This document shows positions 1 through 8,595 of a DNA stretch of 64,000 bases, in pieces. A model generated the notes under the pieces. It ran no database searches. It was not told the origin of the DNA and was given only the letters and a program-made list of their open reading frames with translations. The position numbers were made by a program, and so were the translations under genes. This stretch comes from Amycolatopsis aidingensis (lineage in GTDB: Bacteria; Actinomycetota; Actinomycetes; Mycobacteriales; Pseudonocardiaceae). Positions within the stretch are counted from its first letter, which is position 1; each line of letters opens with the position of its first letter. Location of the stretch: positions 6,980,001-7,044,000 of the forward strand of contig NZ_CP076538.1 of assembly GCF_018885265.1 (NCBI RefSeq), given 5' to 3'.

Positions 1-284
1 GCGGACACATCCGGTGCGGTCAGCTCCAGCTGCGCGGTGCGGGCCAGCTTGCGTTCCGCCCCCTCGATTCGCACCGCCGCGCCGCTGCCGCCACGCTGAT
101 CCGCGCCTTCCCGCGCCGCGGGCGCGTCCGCAGCGTTCCCGGACTCCTCGCCTGCCTGCCCGGCGCCCGCGGGCGCGGACAACGGCGTGGCCGCCTGCCG
201 GTCACCGGTGCAGCCGGACAGCAGCCCCACCGTCATCCCCAGTGCCACCAGCAGCATCGCAGGCGGCTTCGCTCTCGATCGCAT
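1..284 (-). CDS. DUF4349-type lipoprotein, N-terminal part (cut by window edge)
   Basis: The reading frame opens at the ATG at 284 and runs off the left edge, so only the first 94 or so residues are visible. A short basic start, a hydrophobic helix and the lipobox LLSGC (Cys25) mark a secreted lipoprotein. A Gly/Ala-rich linker follows, then a segment reading RKLARTAQLELTAPDVS, which resembles the first strand of DUF4349 domains (R.A.L.L...DV). The domain call rests on that short match. The role is unknown and presumably at the outer face of the membrane. Confidence 0.6.
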   Translation of the reverse strand, partial: MRSRAKPPAMLLVALGMTVGLLSGCTGDRQAATPLSAPAGAGQAGEESGNAADAPAAREGADQRGGSGAAVRIEGAERKLARTAQLELTAPDVS

Positions 285-346
285 TCCGCTCCCTCCAGTC
301 ATGGCGAGGAAGGGACGGAGCGGCACACCGCCGCGGTTGCACCCCG

Positions 347-850
347 CTAGCCGTCCGGCGCGACGAGGTGCTTGAAGGCCTGCAGGTTGGCAAGGGACTC
401 GCCGCGCGAGACCCGCCAGTCCCATTCGCGCTGGATCGAGCTCGCGAAGCCGAGCTCCAGCAGGGTGTTGAAGTCGCCGTCGGCGGCCTCGAGCACCTGG
501 CCGAGGATCCGGTCCAGCTCGTCGCCGGTGAGGGTCTCCAGGGCATGCCTGCCGACCAGGTAGATGTCGCCGACCGAGTCGAGCGCGTAGTACACCCCGT
601 ACAGCTTGGCGTTGCGCTGCAACAGGAACCGGTAGACCCGCTGCTGCTCCTCGTCCGGCCTGCGGCAGACGAACGCCTCCACCACCAGCGCGTGCTCCCC
701 GGCGACCAGCCAGCAGTTGGTCTGCAGCTTCTTGCTACCCGGCAACGTGACGAAGTACTTGCCCTCGCCATGCCGCTCGTACTCTAGGCCGGATTCCTCC
801 ACTGTGGACCGGATCAGCTCGTCGGCGCGCGCCGGGTCCCGTGCCGTCAT
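347..850 (-). CDS. YbjN domain-containing protein
   Basis: This 167-residue acidic soluble protein has the YbjN-type fold signature: a chaperone-like alpha/beta domain with the [11 protein letters not shown] and FVCRRPDE segments in the first half. Its ATG at 848-850 overlaps the mshA stop by 4 bp (ATGA), so the two genes are translationally coupled. A YbjN-like gene next to mshA is a recurrent actinobacterial arrangement. YbjN proteins resemble type III secretion chaperones, but no reaction is known. Its function with mshA is not established. Confidence 0.85.
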   Translation of the reverse strand: MTARDPARADELIRSTVEESGLEYERHGEGKYFVTLPGSKKLQTNCWLVAGEHALVVEAFVCRRPDEEQQRVYRFLLQRNAKLYGVYYALDSVGDIYLVGRHALETLTGDELDRILGQVLEAADGDFNTLLELGFASSIQREWDWRVSRGESLANLQAFKHLVAPDG

Positions 851-2148
851 ACCGCCACCTCCTGCAGCGCGAGCGCACTGGCATTCCGGAACGCTACTGC
901 CGCATCGGCGTAGGTGCCCAGCAAGGTCTCGGTGGTGCGCTGCCAGGAGAACCGCCTGGCGTGCTGCACCGCGTTCGCCGCGAGCTCGGCGCGCCGCCGT
1001 GGCTGCAGCGCGACGTTTGCCAGGGCCCGCGCCCAGTCCCCGGCCCGGTGGCCCGGCACCAGCAGCCCGGAGACCCCGTGCGCGACGGCCACCGGGAGGC
1101 CGCCGACCTCCGCCGCCACCACCGGGGTGCCGCAGGCCTGCGCCTCCAGCGCGACCAGACCGAAGGACTCGTTGTAGCTGGGTACGGCCACCACGTCGGC
1201 GGCGCGGAAGACGTCGACCAGTGCCTGCCCTGGCTGCGGGGGCAGGAACCGGGTCTGCCGTTCGATGCCAAGCGAGGCGGCCAGCTCGCGCAGGGCATGC
1301 GGCTGTTCCAGGCCGGATCCCGACGGCCCGCCGACCACCAGCACGACCAGACGTTCGGCCAGCTCGGGCCGGTCACGCAGCAGCCGTGCGGCCGCGTGCA
1401 GCAGCACGTCGGGGGCCTTCAGCGGCTGCAACCGCCCGGCGAAGGCCAGCACCACCGCATCCGCAGGCAGGCCGAGGGCCGCCCTGGCCAGCGCGGTCGA
1501 TCCCGGGGTGAACCGGTCGAGGTCCACCCCGGGAGACACGGTGCGCACGGCGTGCGGGTCGGCGTCGTACAGGGCGATCAGCTCCCGCGCCTCCACCGGG
1601 GTGTTGGCCACCAGCCGGTCCGCCTCGGCGACGACCTGCTCCTCGCCGATCACCCTGGTCCGTGGTTCCGGGCTGTCCCCCTCGGCGAGCGCGGCGTTCT
1701 TCACCTTGGCCAGGGTGTGCGCGGTGTGCACAAGCGGCACCCCCCAGCGGTCCCTTGCCAGCCAGCCGACCTGGCCGGACAGCCAGTAGTGCGAGTGGAT
1801 CACGTCGTAGTAGCCGGGCTCGTGGAAAGCCTCGGTGCGCAGCACCCCCGAGGTGAACGCGCACAGCTGCGCGGGCAGCTCGGCACGGCTCAGCGGCTCG
1901 TACGGGCCCGCCGGGATGTGCCGGACCAGCACGCCGGGGGCCAGCTCGGCCACCGGCGGCTGGTCGGAGGACGTCGCCCTGGTGAAGATCTCCACGCTGA
2001 CCCCTCTTCGGGCCATCTCGATCGCGGTCTGCCCGATGTAGACGTTCATCCCGCCGGCGTCACCGGTTCCGGGCTGCTCCAGCGGTGAGGTGTGCACGGA
2101 AAGGACCGCCACCCGGCGCAGCGGCGCCGGTGGGTGAGACGGCATCAT
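847..2148 (-). CDS. mshA: D-inositol-3-phosphate glycosyltransferase MshA
   Basis: This 433-residue GT4-family (GT-B fold) enzyme catalyses the first step of mycothiol synthesis, transferring GlcNAc from UDP-GlcNAc to 1L-myo-inositol-1-phosphate. The N-terminal acceptor domain carries the MshA hallmark [19 protein letters not shown] at about residues 19-37. The C-terminal domain has the donor-binding [19 protein letters not shown] segment with the E-x7-E pattern. Length fits the family. Two ATGs are adjacent (2148 and 2145), and a GGGGAG lies 10-13 bases upstream of them. The gene is coupled to the downstream YbjN gene. Confidence 0.95.
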   Translation of the reverse strand: MMPSHPPAPLRRVAVLSVHTSPLEQPGTGDAGGMNVYIGQTAIEMARRGVSVEIFTRATSSDQPPVAELAPGVLVRHIPAGPYEPLSRAELPAQLCAFTSGVLRTEAFHEPGYYDVIHSHYWLSGQVGWLARDRWGVPLVHTAHTLAKVKNAALAEGDSPEPRTRVIGEEQVVAEADRLVANTPVEARELIALYDADPHAVRTVSPGVDLDRFTPGSTALARAALGLPADAVVLAFAGRLQPLKAPDVLLHAAARLLRDRPELAERLVVLVVGGPSGSGLEQPHALRELAASLGIERQTRFLPPQPGQALVDVFRAADVVAVPSYNESFGLVALEAQACGTPVVAAEVGGLPVAVAHGVSGLLVPGHRAGDWARALANVALQPRRRAELAANAVQHARRFSWQRTTETLLGTYADAAVAFRNASALALQEVAV

Positions 2149-2166
2149 GTACGTGATCTCCCCTGG

Positions 2167-2997
2167 TCAGGGCGCTGGTGCCAGCCGCTGTCCGGCGAAG
2201 TGCAGCAGCGTCGCGTTGAACTCCTCCGCCGCCTCGATGAACGGCAGATGGCCTACACCCTGCAACCAACGTTGATCGGCCCCCGGAATCTTCCCCGCCG
2301 CGTACGCGCCCGCGCTCGGGTCCACCACCGCGTCCTCGGTGCCGTGCAGGACCAGGGTGGGCACGTCCACCGCGGCCAGCACCTCGGCGCTGTCCACCCG
2401 GCGCCGGAACAGCGCACCGCGCACCGCGGGGGGCACCAGCAGCGAGGAGCCGAGCAGCGCCTGGGCCAGGGCGCCGGGGATCTCTTTTGCCGCCATCCCG
2501 CCGGACAACCGGGCCAGCGCGGGCAGCGCCACCTCGGGATCCTCGTCCAGCGCCGCCGGCAGGGCCGCGCGCATGGCCGGGCCGGTGCGGCCACCCGGCT
2601 GGTCCCTGCCGATCTCGGTGATCGCCCCGGCCAGCACCAGCCCGGCGATCCCCGCCGTCCCGTAGGTCCGCAGGTAGTCGGTGATCACCAGCCCGCCGTA
2701 GGACCAGCCGACCACCACCGCGGGCGTGCCGGCGAACTCCAGCACCGAGGCGAGGTCGTCGGCCCACACCCTGGACCGGTCGTAACCCTCCGCCGGCACC
2801 TCGGACACCCCGTGCCCGCGCAGGTCCGGCGCCACCAGCCGCAGGTCCGCGGTGAGCTCGGCGGCGGTGAGCTGATGCGACCAGGCCAGCGAGGACTGCG
2901 CCCAGCCGTGCAGCAGTACGACGGTGCGCGCATTGTTCTCGCCGGCGACCCGTATCCCGAGCCGGACCCCGCCGGACCCGGTGACCTCCGTGTTCAC
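2167..2997 (-). CDS. alpha/beta-fold hydrolase
   Basis: This 276-residue cytosolic hydrolase has the usual order of alpha/beta-hydrolase motifs: oxyanion loop LLHGWAQSS, nucleophile elbow GWSYGG (Ser), acid region HGTEDAVVDP and catalytic His in GVGHLPF. I chose the GTG at 2997 because it overlaps the stop of the upstream L,D-transpeptidase gene by 4 bp (GTGA), and the frame before it overlaps that gene. Substrate is unknown; esterase, haloperoxidase-like and lactonase roles are all possible. It appears co-transcribed with the transpeptidase. Confidence 0.85.
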   Translation of the reverse strand: MNTEVTGSGGVRLGIRVAGENNARTVVLLHGWAQSSLAWSHQLTAAELTADLRLVAPDLRGHGVSEVPAEGYDRSRVWADDLASVLEFAGTPAVVVGWSYGGLVITDYLRTYGTAGIAGLVLAGAITEIGRDQPGGRTGPAMRAALPAALDEDPEVALPALARLSGGMAAKEIPGALAQALLGSSLLVPPAVRGALFRRRVDSAEVLAAVDVPTLVLHGTEDAVVDPSAGAYAAGKIPGADQRWLQGVGHLPFIEAAEEFNATLLHFAGQRLAPAP

Positions 2998-4148
2998 AGC
3001 GCGGATTTCGACTTCCAGGTTTCCCAGTCCAGTAGCCAGTCCATCACCGCCGAGGTGGTCGGGAAGTCGGCCTTCGCGCCGGTGACCTCCACCGGGTCCC
3101 CGATCAGCGCGGAGTCGAAGTAGGCCTTCGCGTCCTTCTCGAACAGGTTCACGCAGCCGTGCGAGGTGTTCTTCTTGCCGATGTTGGCCCGGTTCTCCTC
3201 GTTCTCGTGGATGTACTCGCCGTGGTTGGAGATCCGGCAGCACCACTTCTTCTTCACGTCGGTGTAGCCGTAGCGCTCGTTGTCGAAGATCGAGGTCGGC
3301 TCCTTGGTCATCACGATCACGGTGCCGTTCGGGGTGTTCAGGTTCGGGTCGGCGTCCTTGCCGTTGCTGCACGGGTAACTGGTGTGCTCGGCGCCGTCCC
3401 GGTAGACCCGCATCACATGGTCCGGGGTGTGGATCTTGACGACCTGGTTGCGGCCGATGCTGAACTTCGTGGTGACGTCGGCCTTGCCGTAGTTCCCGCC
3501 GCCGTAGTGCACCCCGTACAGCTTGGCTGTGACGTTCACCTCGGTGCCCGCGGGCCAGTACTCCCGTGGGCGCCAGTCGACCTGCCGGTCGGAAAGCCAG
3601 GCCCAGGAGCCCTCGACGTCTTCGGAGGTTTCTACGGTGAGCGCGCGCTGCGCGGCGGCGCGGTCGGAGACCGGGGCGTCGAACTTGACGCTGATCGGCA
3701 TGCCGACGCCCACCTCGGCGTCGTCGATCGGGTTCAGCGTGGCACGGATCACGGCTTTCGGCTGCAGGGTGGTGAAGCTGCCGGTGAACTCGACCGGCTT
3801 GCCGTCGGTGCCGGTCGCCTTGGCCGCGTAGCTGTAGGTCTTGCCGTAGCCCAGCGGTTCCGCGCTGGTCCAGGTGTTCTTCTCGGCGTTCAGCTCACCC
3901 TGCACCTCGCCGCCGTCGGAGTTGGTGAGCTTCACCTCGGTGAAGGAGCCCTCGGCGACCTTGACGGTGACCGGCTCGGTGACCGGCACCTCGGTGGCTT
4001 CCGCCGCGGGCTCGGCCGTGATCCGGGCCTTCGGCGGGTGCACGGCCGGCTCCCCCGAGCCCGGCACCTCGTCGCCGGAACAGGCGGCCAGCCCGGCGGC
4101 ACCGCCCGCCGCCAGCGCGATCTTGAACACCTTCCGCCGTCCGTACAC
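2994..4148 (-). CDS. L,D-transpeptidase lipoprotein (Ig-like plus YkuD domains)
   Basis: This 384-residue exported enzyme makes 3-3 peptidoglycan cross-links. A GTG start at 4148 is preceded by GGGAGG at good spacing. A short basic head with a twin Arg (GRRK), a hydrophobic segment and the lipobox LAAC (Cys23) suggest a lipoprotein. Two Ig-like repeats follow, as in mycobacterial LdtMt2. The YkuD catalytic domain ends with SHGCVN, placing the nucleophile Cys at about 332. The frame is open up to 4322, but that extension overlaps the divergent SDR gene and lacks a signal peptide. Confidence 0.9.
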   Translation of the reverse strand: MYGRRKVFKIALAAGGAAGLAACSGDEVPGSGEPAVHPPKARITAEPAAEATEVPVTEPVTVKVAEGSFTEVKLTNSDGGEVQGELNAEKNTWTSAEPLGYGKTYSYAAKATGTDGKPVEFTGSFTTLQPKAVIRATLNPIDDAEVGVGMPISVKFDAPVSDRAAAQRALTVETSEDVEGSWAWLSDRQVDWRPREYWPAGTEVNVTAKLYGVHYGGGNYGKADVTTKFSIGRNQVVKIHTPDHVMRVYRDGAEHTSYPCSNGKDADPNLNTPNGTVIVMTKEPTSIFDNERYGYTDVKKKWCCRISNHGEYIHENEENRANIGKKNTSHGCVNLFEKDAKAYFDSALIGDPVEVTGAKADFPTTSAVMDWLLDWETWKSKSAL

Positions 4149-4200
4149 CGGCGTCCTCCCTTCACCCGAACGATCCGACGTTACCTGGCAACATGGCGCC

Positions 4201-4932
4201 ATGAGCAACCGAATCGCAGTCATCACCGGCGCCAGCGCGGGGATCGGCGCGTCGACCGCGCGGGCACTGGCCAAGGCCGGCTTCGATGTGATCCTCGGCG
4301 CCCGGCGCCTCGACCGCGTCACCGCACTGGCGGACGAGCTGTCCGGGACCGCTCACCTTCTGGACGTCACCGACCAGGAATCGGTTGCGTCCTTCGCCAA
4401 GCAGGTTCCGCAGTGCCATGTCCTGGTGAACAACGCCGGTGGGGCGCGGGGCCTTGAGCGGGTCGAGAACGCGGACGAGCAGAACTGGCGCTGGATGTGG
4501 GAAACCAACGTGCTCGGCACGTTGCGGATGACCAAGGCGCTGCTGCCGAAGCTGGTCGAGTCCGGCGACGGGCACGTGCTGACTGTGACCTCCATCGCGG
4601 GGCACGAGGTCTACGATGGCGGCTCCGGCTACACCGCGGCCAAGCACGCGCAGTCCGCGCTGCACCGGACCCTGCGCTCGGAGCACCTCGGCCAGCCGGT
4701 GCGGTTCACCGAGATCATCCCGGGCATGGTGGAGACCGACTTCTCACTCAACCGCTTCGCGGGCGACACCGAGCGTGCGGAAAAGGTCTACCAGGGGCTG
4801 GACCCGCTGACCCCGGACGATGTGGCCGAGGTCATCGCGTTCGCGGCGACCCGGCCCGCGCACGTCAACCTGGACGAGATCGTGCTGAAGCCCCGCGCCC
4901 AGTACAACGGCTCCCGCTTCCACCGCGAGTAA
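4201..4932 (+). CDS. SDR family NAD(P)-dependent oxidoreductase
   Basis: This 243-residue classical short-chain dehydrogenase has the cofactor motif TGASAGIG at residues 9-16, NNAG at 77-80, and catalytic Ser131, Tyr144 and Lys148 (YTAAK). The PG motif in IIPGMVETDF follows. An Arg after the second strand (GARR) suggests NADP preference. It resembles the YdfG / serine 3-dehydrogenase branch, so a 3-hydroxy acid is a plausible but unproven substrate. It is divergent from the L,D-transpeptidase gene and convergent with murB. Confidence 0.9.
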   Translation: MSNRIAVITGASAGIGASTARALAKAGFDVILGARRLDRVTALADELSGTAHLLDVTDQESVASFAKQVPQCHVLVNNAGGARGLERVENADEQNWRWMWETNVLGTLRMTKALLPKLVESGDGHVLTVTSIAGHEVYDGGSGYTAAKHAQSALHRTLRSEHLGQPVRFTEIIPGMVETDFSLNRFAGDTERAEKVYQGLDPLTPDDVAEVIAFAATRPAHVNLDEIVLKPRAQYNGSRFHRE

Positions 4933-4933
4933 A

Positions 4934-5018
4934 TGCCCTGAACGTGGCTTCCGGGACGTTGAACGTCTCAAAAGTGCCGTTCGCGACGCCGAGCGTCGTG
5001 AACGCCACGTTCAGGGCA
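4934..5018. repeat. intergenic inverted-repeat element between convergent genes
   Basis: Perfect 15-bp arms (TGCCCTGAACGTGGC at 4934-4948 and its complement at 5004-5018) enclose 55 bp. Inside are two smaller palindromes, GACGTT-g-AACGTC and GACGC-cga-GCGTC. The element fills the whole gap between the SDR stop and the murB stop, so it may act as a bidirectional terminator. The nested palindromes suggest a mobile or amplified intergenic repeat rather than a simple hairpin. Confidence 0.7.
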
Positions 5019-5019
5019 C

Positions 5020-6069
5020 TCACAGGGTGCAGTTGATGAGCAGGGGTTCGGGGCGCAGAGTGACGCCGAAGGCGGTGCGCACCCCGTCCCGCACCTCGCG
5101 GGCCAGCGCCAGCAGGTCCGCGGTGCTGGCGCCGCCCCGGTTGGTCAGGGCGAGGGTGTGCTTGCCGGACAGCGCCACCCGGCCGCCAGGACCGGGGTGC
5201 CCCTTGCCGAATCCGGCCCGCTCGATCAGCCAGGCCGCGGACAGCTTGACCCCCTCGGGCGCCGGATAGCGCGGCACCGCCGCGTCCGCCCCGGCCACCT
5301 CGGCGATCCTGGCCAGCACCGCGGGCAGCTCGGACTCGGCGAGGATCGGGTTGGTGAAGAAGGAGCCCGCGCTCCAGGTGTCGTGATCCGCGGCCTCCAG
5401 CACCATGCCCTTGCCGCGGCGCAGGGTGAGCACGGCCGCCCGCGCCCGCTCGGCTGGTACCCGCTCGCCGGTGCGCACGCCGAGGGTCCGTGCCAGCTCG
5501 GCGTAGTGGATCGGCTGGGAGAGGCCGTCGGCCCGCAGCCGGAAGCGCACCCCGAGCACGACCCCGCGGTCGGTGCCCTTGAGCACACTCGTGCGGTAGG
5601 CGAAGCCCAGCTCGCTCGCGGCCAGCGTGCGCACCTCGCCGTCGCGGCGGTCGTACAGCCGCACCGCCACGATCAGGTCGCTGACCTCACAGCCGTATGC
5701 GCCGACGTTCTGGATCGGGGTGGCACCGACCAGGCCGGGAATCCCGGAAAGACACTCGAGGCCACCGAGGCCGTGCTCGACGGTGGCCGCGACGAACTCG
5801 TCCCACTGCGCGCCGGCAGCCGCCTCCACCTCGACCTCGGCACCGTCCTGTTTGTCCCGTTCCCAGCCGCCGGTGCCGATGCGCAGTACGGTGCCAGGGA
5901 ACCCCTCGTCCGCCACGACCAGGTTCGAGCCGCCGCCGAGCAGCAGCAGCGGCTCACCGGCCGCGTCGGCGGCCCGCACCCGGTCCACCAGCTCCGCCTC
6001 CGTACCGGCGACAAGGAACCGCTCGGCCGGCCCGCCGAGCCGCAGGGTGGTGTAACTCGCCAAGGTCAT
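5020..6069 (-). CDS. murB: UDP-N-acetylmuramate dehydrogenase MurB
   Basis: This 349-residue FAD enzyme reduces UDP-GlcNAc-enolpyruvate to UDP-MurNAc with NADPH in cytoplasmic peptidoglycan synthesis. It has the TTLRLGGPA start, the FAD-binding GGGSNLVVAD, the GIPGLVGATPIQNVGAYG active-site block, and AGSFFTNP with the catalytic Ser. Sequence length suits the MurB family. The ATG at 6069 lacks a strong ribosome site, and in-frame GTGs at 6087 and 6096 are alternatives. It is divergent from the DUF2505 gene. Confidence 0.95.
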   Translation of the reverse strand: MTLASYTTLRLGGPAERFLVAGTEAELVDRVRAADAAGEPLLLLGGGSNLVVADEGFPGTVLRIGTGGWERDKQDGAEVEVEAAAGAQWDEFVAATVEHGLGGLECLSGIPGLVGATPIQNVGAYGCEVSDLIVAVRLYDRRDGEVRTLAASELGFAYRTSVLKGTDRGVVLGVRFRLRADGLSQPIHYAELARTLGVRTGERVPAERARAAVLTLRRGKGMVLEAADHDTWSAGSFFTNPILAESELPAVLARIAEVAGADAAVPRYPAPEGVKLSAAWLIERAGFGKGHPGPGGRVALSGKHTLALTNRGGASTADLLALAREVRDGVRTAFGVTLRPEPLLINCTL

Positions 6070-6122
6070 TCCGGTACCCGTTTCCACAGCGCTCACAGAC
6101 CCGAACGGTACTGTCCGGTCCC

Positions 6123-6629
6123 ATGGCGTCCCGTATCGAGCACCGCGCGGAGTTCCCGCACAGCGTCGGCGAGGTGTACCGCACGCAGACCGATGCCGCC
6201 GCCCTGCGGGCCCGGCTGGCGGAGATCGGCGGCCAGCAGGCACGGCTCGCCGAGCACGAGGCCGGCGCGGACGGGGTGCGGTTCACCCTGGTACAGGGCA
6301 TTCCGGCGGATCGGCTACCGCAGGTGGTGCGCTCGCTGCACCGGGGCGACCTGATCGTGCATCGCGAGCAACGCTGGCAGCGCACCGGCGCGGACGAGGT
6401 CTACACCGGAACCGCGACGGCCACCGTGGACGGAGTGCCCGGCCGGATCACCGCCCGCACCGAGTTGCGCACCGGGGGCGAGGGCGCCGTGCTGCGCACC
6501 ACCGGCGAGGTGACAGTGCGGATCCCGCTGGTCGGCGGCAAGCTGGAGGGCGTCATCGCCGAGCAGGTGACCAAGCTGCTCGAGCGGGAGGCCGAGTTCA
6601 CCGCGTCGTGGCTCGGCGCGGACAACTAG
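6123..6629 (+). CDS. DUF2505 family protein
   Basis: This 168-residue soluble protein has the look of a START/SRPBCC-like ligand-binding fold. It opens with an IEHRAEFPHSVGEVY motif and ends with a long amphipathic helix (GVIAEQVTKLLEREAEF), as in actinobacterial DUF2505 proteins. It sits next to murB, which is common in relatives. No catalytic residue can be named and the ligand is unknown. Confidence 0.8.
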   Translation: MASRIEHRAEFPHSVGEVYRTQTDAAALRARLAEIGGQQARLAEHEAGADGVRFTLVQGIPADRLPQVVRSLHRGDLIVHREQRWQRTGADEVYTGTATATVDGVPGRITARTELRTGGEGAVLRTTGEVTVRIPLVGGKLEGVIAEQVTKLLEREAEFTASWLGADN

Positions 6630-6655
6630 GGGGCGCCGGGCGCGCACCGCTCGGC

Positions 6656-7423
6656 ATGCCCACCAGGGGGACCACCAACCCGAACCGGCTGCGCCGGGTC
6701 GATCGCTGGCTGACCAGCGACCACCGGGCGACCGCGCGGCTGCGGGCCGCGGCGGACCCGCTGGTGGTGGACCTCGGCTACGGCGCGTCCCCGGTGACCA
6801 CGGTGGAGCTGGCCCGGCGACTGCGCAGGGCGGTTCCCGCGGTGCGGGTACTCGGCCTGGAACTGGACCCCGAACGGGTGGCCGCCGCCCGCGCAGTGGC
6901 CGAACCGCCGTGGCTGGACTTCCGGCGCGGCGGGTTCGAACTCGCCGGGGTCCGGCCGGTCCTGGTGCGCGCGTTCAACGTGCTGCGCCAGTACGAGGAG
7001 GCCGCGGTGGCGAGTTCCTGGCTGGCCATGCTGGAGCGGATCCAGCCCGGCGGCCTGCTGGTCGATGGCACCTGTGACGAACTCGGCAGGCTTTGCTCCT
7101 GGGTCACGATCGACCACAGCGGACCGCGCACGCTCACCCTGTCCTGCCGGGTGTCCAGCCTGGAACTTCCCTCCACTGTGGCTACCCGGCTACCCAAAGT
7201 ACTGATCCACCGCAATGTTCCGGGTGAACCCGTTTATCTACTTATGTCTACTTTGGACTCGTGTTGGCGGGCGGCGGCGCCACTGCGCGGCTACGGGCCG
7301 CGGGCCAGGTGGACGGAGACGGTACGCCTGCTCACCGAACGCGGCTGGCCGGTGCTGAACCGGCGGGACCGCTGGCGGCTCGGGGAGCTGACCGTGCCAT
7401 GGGCCTCGGTCGCCCCGCGCTGA
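6656..7423 (+). CDS. SAM-dependent methyltransferase-like protein
   Basis: This 255-residue protein has a Rossmann-type methyltransferase core: motif I VVDLGYGASPVTTVELA, the acidic end of strand 2 in LGLELDPERV, and a FNVLRQY segment in the position of motif IV. The glycine-rich loop reads DLGYGASP rather than the usual D-x-G-x-G-x-G, so binding may be altered. It follows the DUF2505 gene by 26 bp. Substrate unknown. Confidence 0.75.
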   Translation: MPTRGTTNPNRLRRVDRWLTSDHRATARLRAAADPLVVDLGYGASPVTTVELARRLRRAVPAVRVLGLELDPERVAAARAVAEPPWLDFRRGGFELAGVRPVLVRAFNVLRQYEEAAVASSWLAMLERIQPGGLLVDGTCDELGRLCSWVTIDHSGPRTLTLSCRVSSLELPSTVATRLPKVLIHRNVPGEPVYLLMSTLDSCWRAAAPLRGYGPRARWTETVRLLTERGWPVLNRRDRWRLGELTVPWASVAPR

Positions 7424-7569
7424 CTGGTTCGCACCCCGGCCTTCTCGAGCGATCCTCGACCACGGCACGATCAGGGACACCCGGACTTGTCCCTGATATT
7501 GGCGAAAGTGGCTGGTTCCGGATTTTTTCACCTGTCAGCATCTGTTTACAGGTGAAAGAATGACCCCCG

Positions 7570-7840
7570 ATGAACGAGGAGACTCCTCGAGGTGACGAGC
7601 TGCTGCGTGTCCGCACCGCGCTGGCCAATCCGCAACGACTGCGTATCGTCGCCTGGTCACCGGCGTGCTGGAAACCGCCGGGGACGGAATGATCATGAAG
7701 TACTACCGGGCGACGCAGTTTGCCGTCCAGCTCACACCACACACCGTCATGCGGGCTGCCACCACGTTGGGGGACAACCGATGAGCTGGCCGAACGCGAT
7801 GGCCGCGGGGAGGACACGGGACCCGGTCCCGATGAACGGA
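7570..7840 (+). pseudogene. decayed ArsR-family regulator
   Basis: A start at 7570 gives RTALANPQRLRIVA, the standard beginning of an ArsR winged helix, then meets a stop at 7688-7690. A second frame gives VTGVLE, then MKYYRATQFAVQLTP and VMRAATTL, which match the end of such regulators. A third frame continues TDELAERD. The recognition-helix region, about 35 residues, is missing between the first two pieces. The pattern indicates an internal deletion plus frameshifts. It lies directly upstream of the N-acyltransferase gene, which it may once have regulated. Confidence 0.65.
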
Positions 7841-7848
7841 GGCACTCA

Positions 7849-8595
7849 TTGTCGTCGACGACTGACCGGACGATCCAGTACACGGCTTCGATCGCCGAAA
7901 CGCCGGAGCAGGTCCGGGAGGCGCAGCGGTTGCGTTACCGCGTGTTCGCGGGCGAGTTCGGCGCCACGCTCAACTCCCTGGTCGACGGGCTGGACGTGGA
8001 CGAGTACGACGAGGCGTGCGATCACCTGATCGTGCGACGCGCGGACACCGAGGAGATCGTCGGCACCTACCGCCTGCTACCGCCCGGCCGCAGGGAAGGG
8101 CTGTACTCCGACAGCGAGTTCGACCTTTCGGCGCTGGACGGCATCCGGGACGCCGTGGTGGAAACCGGACGCTCCTGCGTACACCCTGAGCACCGCACCG
8201 GCGCGGTGATCACCCAGATGTGGGCAGCGCTCGGCCGGTACGCCCTGCTGTCCGGGCACCGCTATCTCGCCGGGGCCGCCTCGGTTCCGCTGCACGACGG
8301 CGGGGCGACCGCGGCGAACGCCTGGCGGCTGGCCGAGCAGAACCACGCCAGCCCGCAGGAGCTGCGGGTCCGCCCACTGCATCCGTGGAACCCCGAGCAG
8401 GCGCCCGCGCAGCAGCAGCGCCCGAACTACGCCCAGCTACCGCCGCTGTTCCGGGGGTACCTGAGGCTGGGGGCCTGGGTCTGTGGCCCGCCTGCGCACG
8501 ACCCGGAGTTCAACGTCGCCGACTTCTTCACCCTGCTGCAACTCGACCGCGCCGATCAGCGCTACGTGCATTACTTCCTGGGGGACGAACAGTGA
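7849..8595 (+). CDS. OlsB-like GNAT N-acyltransferase (Acetyltransf_5 type)
   Basis: This 248-residue protein belongs to the autoinducer-synthase-like GNAT branch: LRYRVFAGEFG near the start, a TYRLLPPGRR strand, and ETGRSCVHPEHRTG with the conserved E and R. Family members acylate the amino group of ornithine (OlsB) or other amino acids using acyl-ACP. The TTG start at 7849 follows a perfect GGAGG with 6-base spacing. It overlaps the next gene, a PlsC acyltransferase, by 4 bp. The pairing resembles olsB-olsA and mycobacterial Rv3027c-Rv3026c. The acceptor is inferred, not shown. Confidence 0.8.
   Translation: MSSTTDRTIQYTASIAETPEQVREAQRLRYRVFAGEFGATLNSLVDGLDVDEYDEACDHLIVRRADTEEIVGTYRLLPPGRREGLYSDSEFDLSALDGIRDAVVETGRSCVHPEHRTGAVITQMWAALGRYALLSGHRYLAGAASVPLHDGGATAANAWRLAEQNHASPQELRVRPLHPWNPEQAPAQQQRPNYAQLPPLFRGYLRLGAWVCGPPAHDPEFNVADFFTLLQLDRADQRYVHYFLGDEQ

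Noticed and set aside
14..787. Long plus-strand open frame across the YbjN and lipoprotein region
   Set aside because: It gives Arg/Pro/Ala-rich shadow protein opposite well-supported minus-strand genes; GC-rich third positions keep such frames open.
2998..3372. N-terminal extension of the alpha/beta hydrolase
   Set aside because: The extension overlaps the transpeptidase catalytic domain in another frame and reads as low-complexity.
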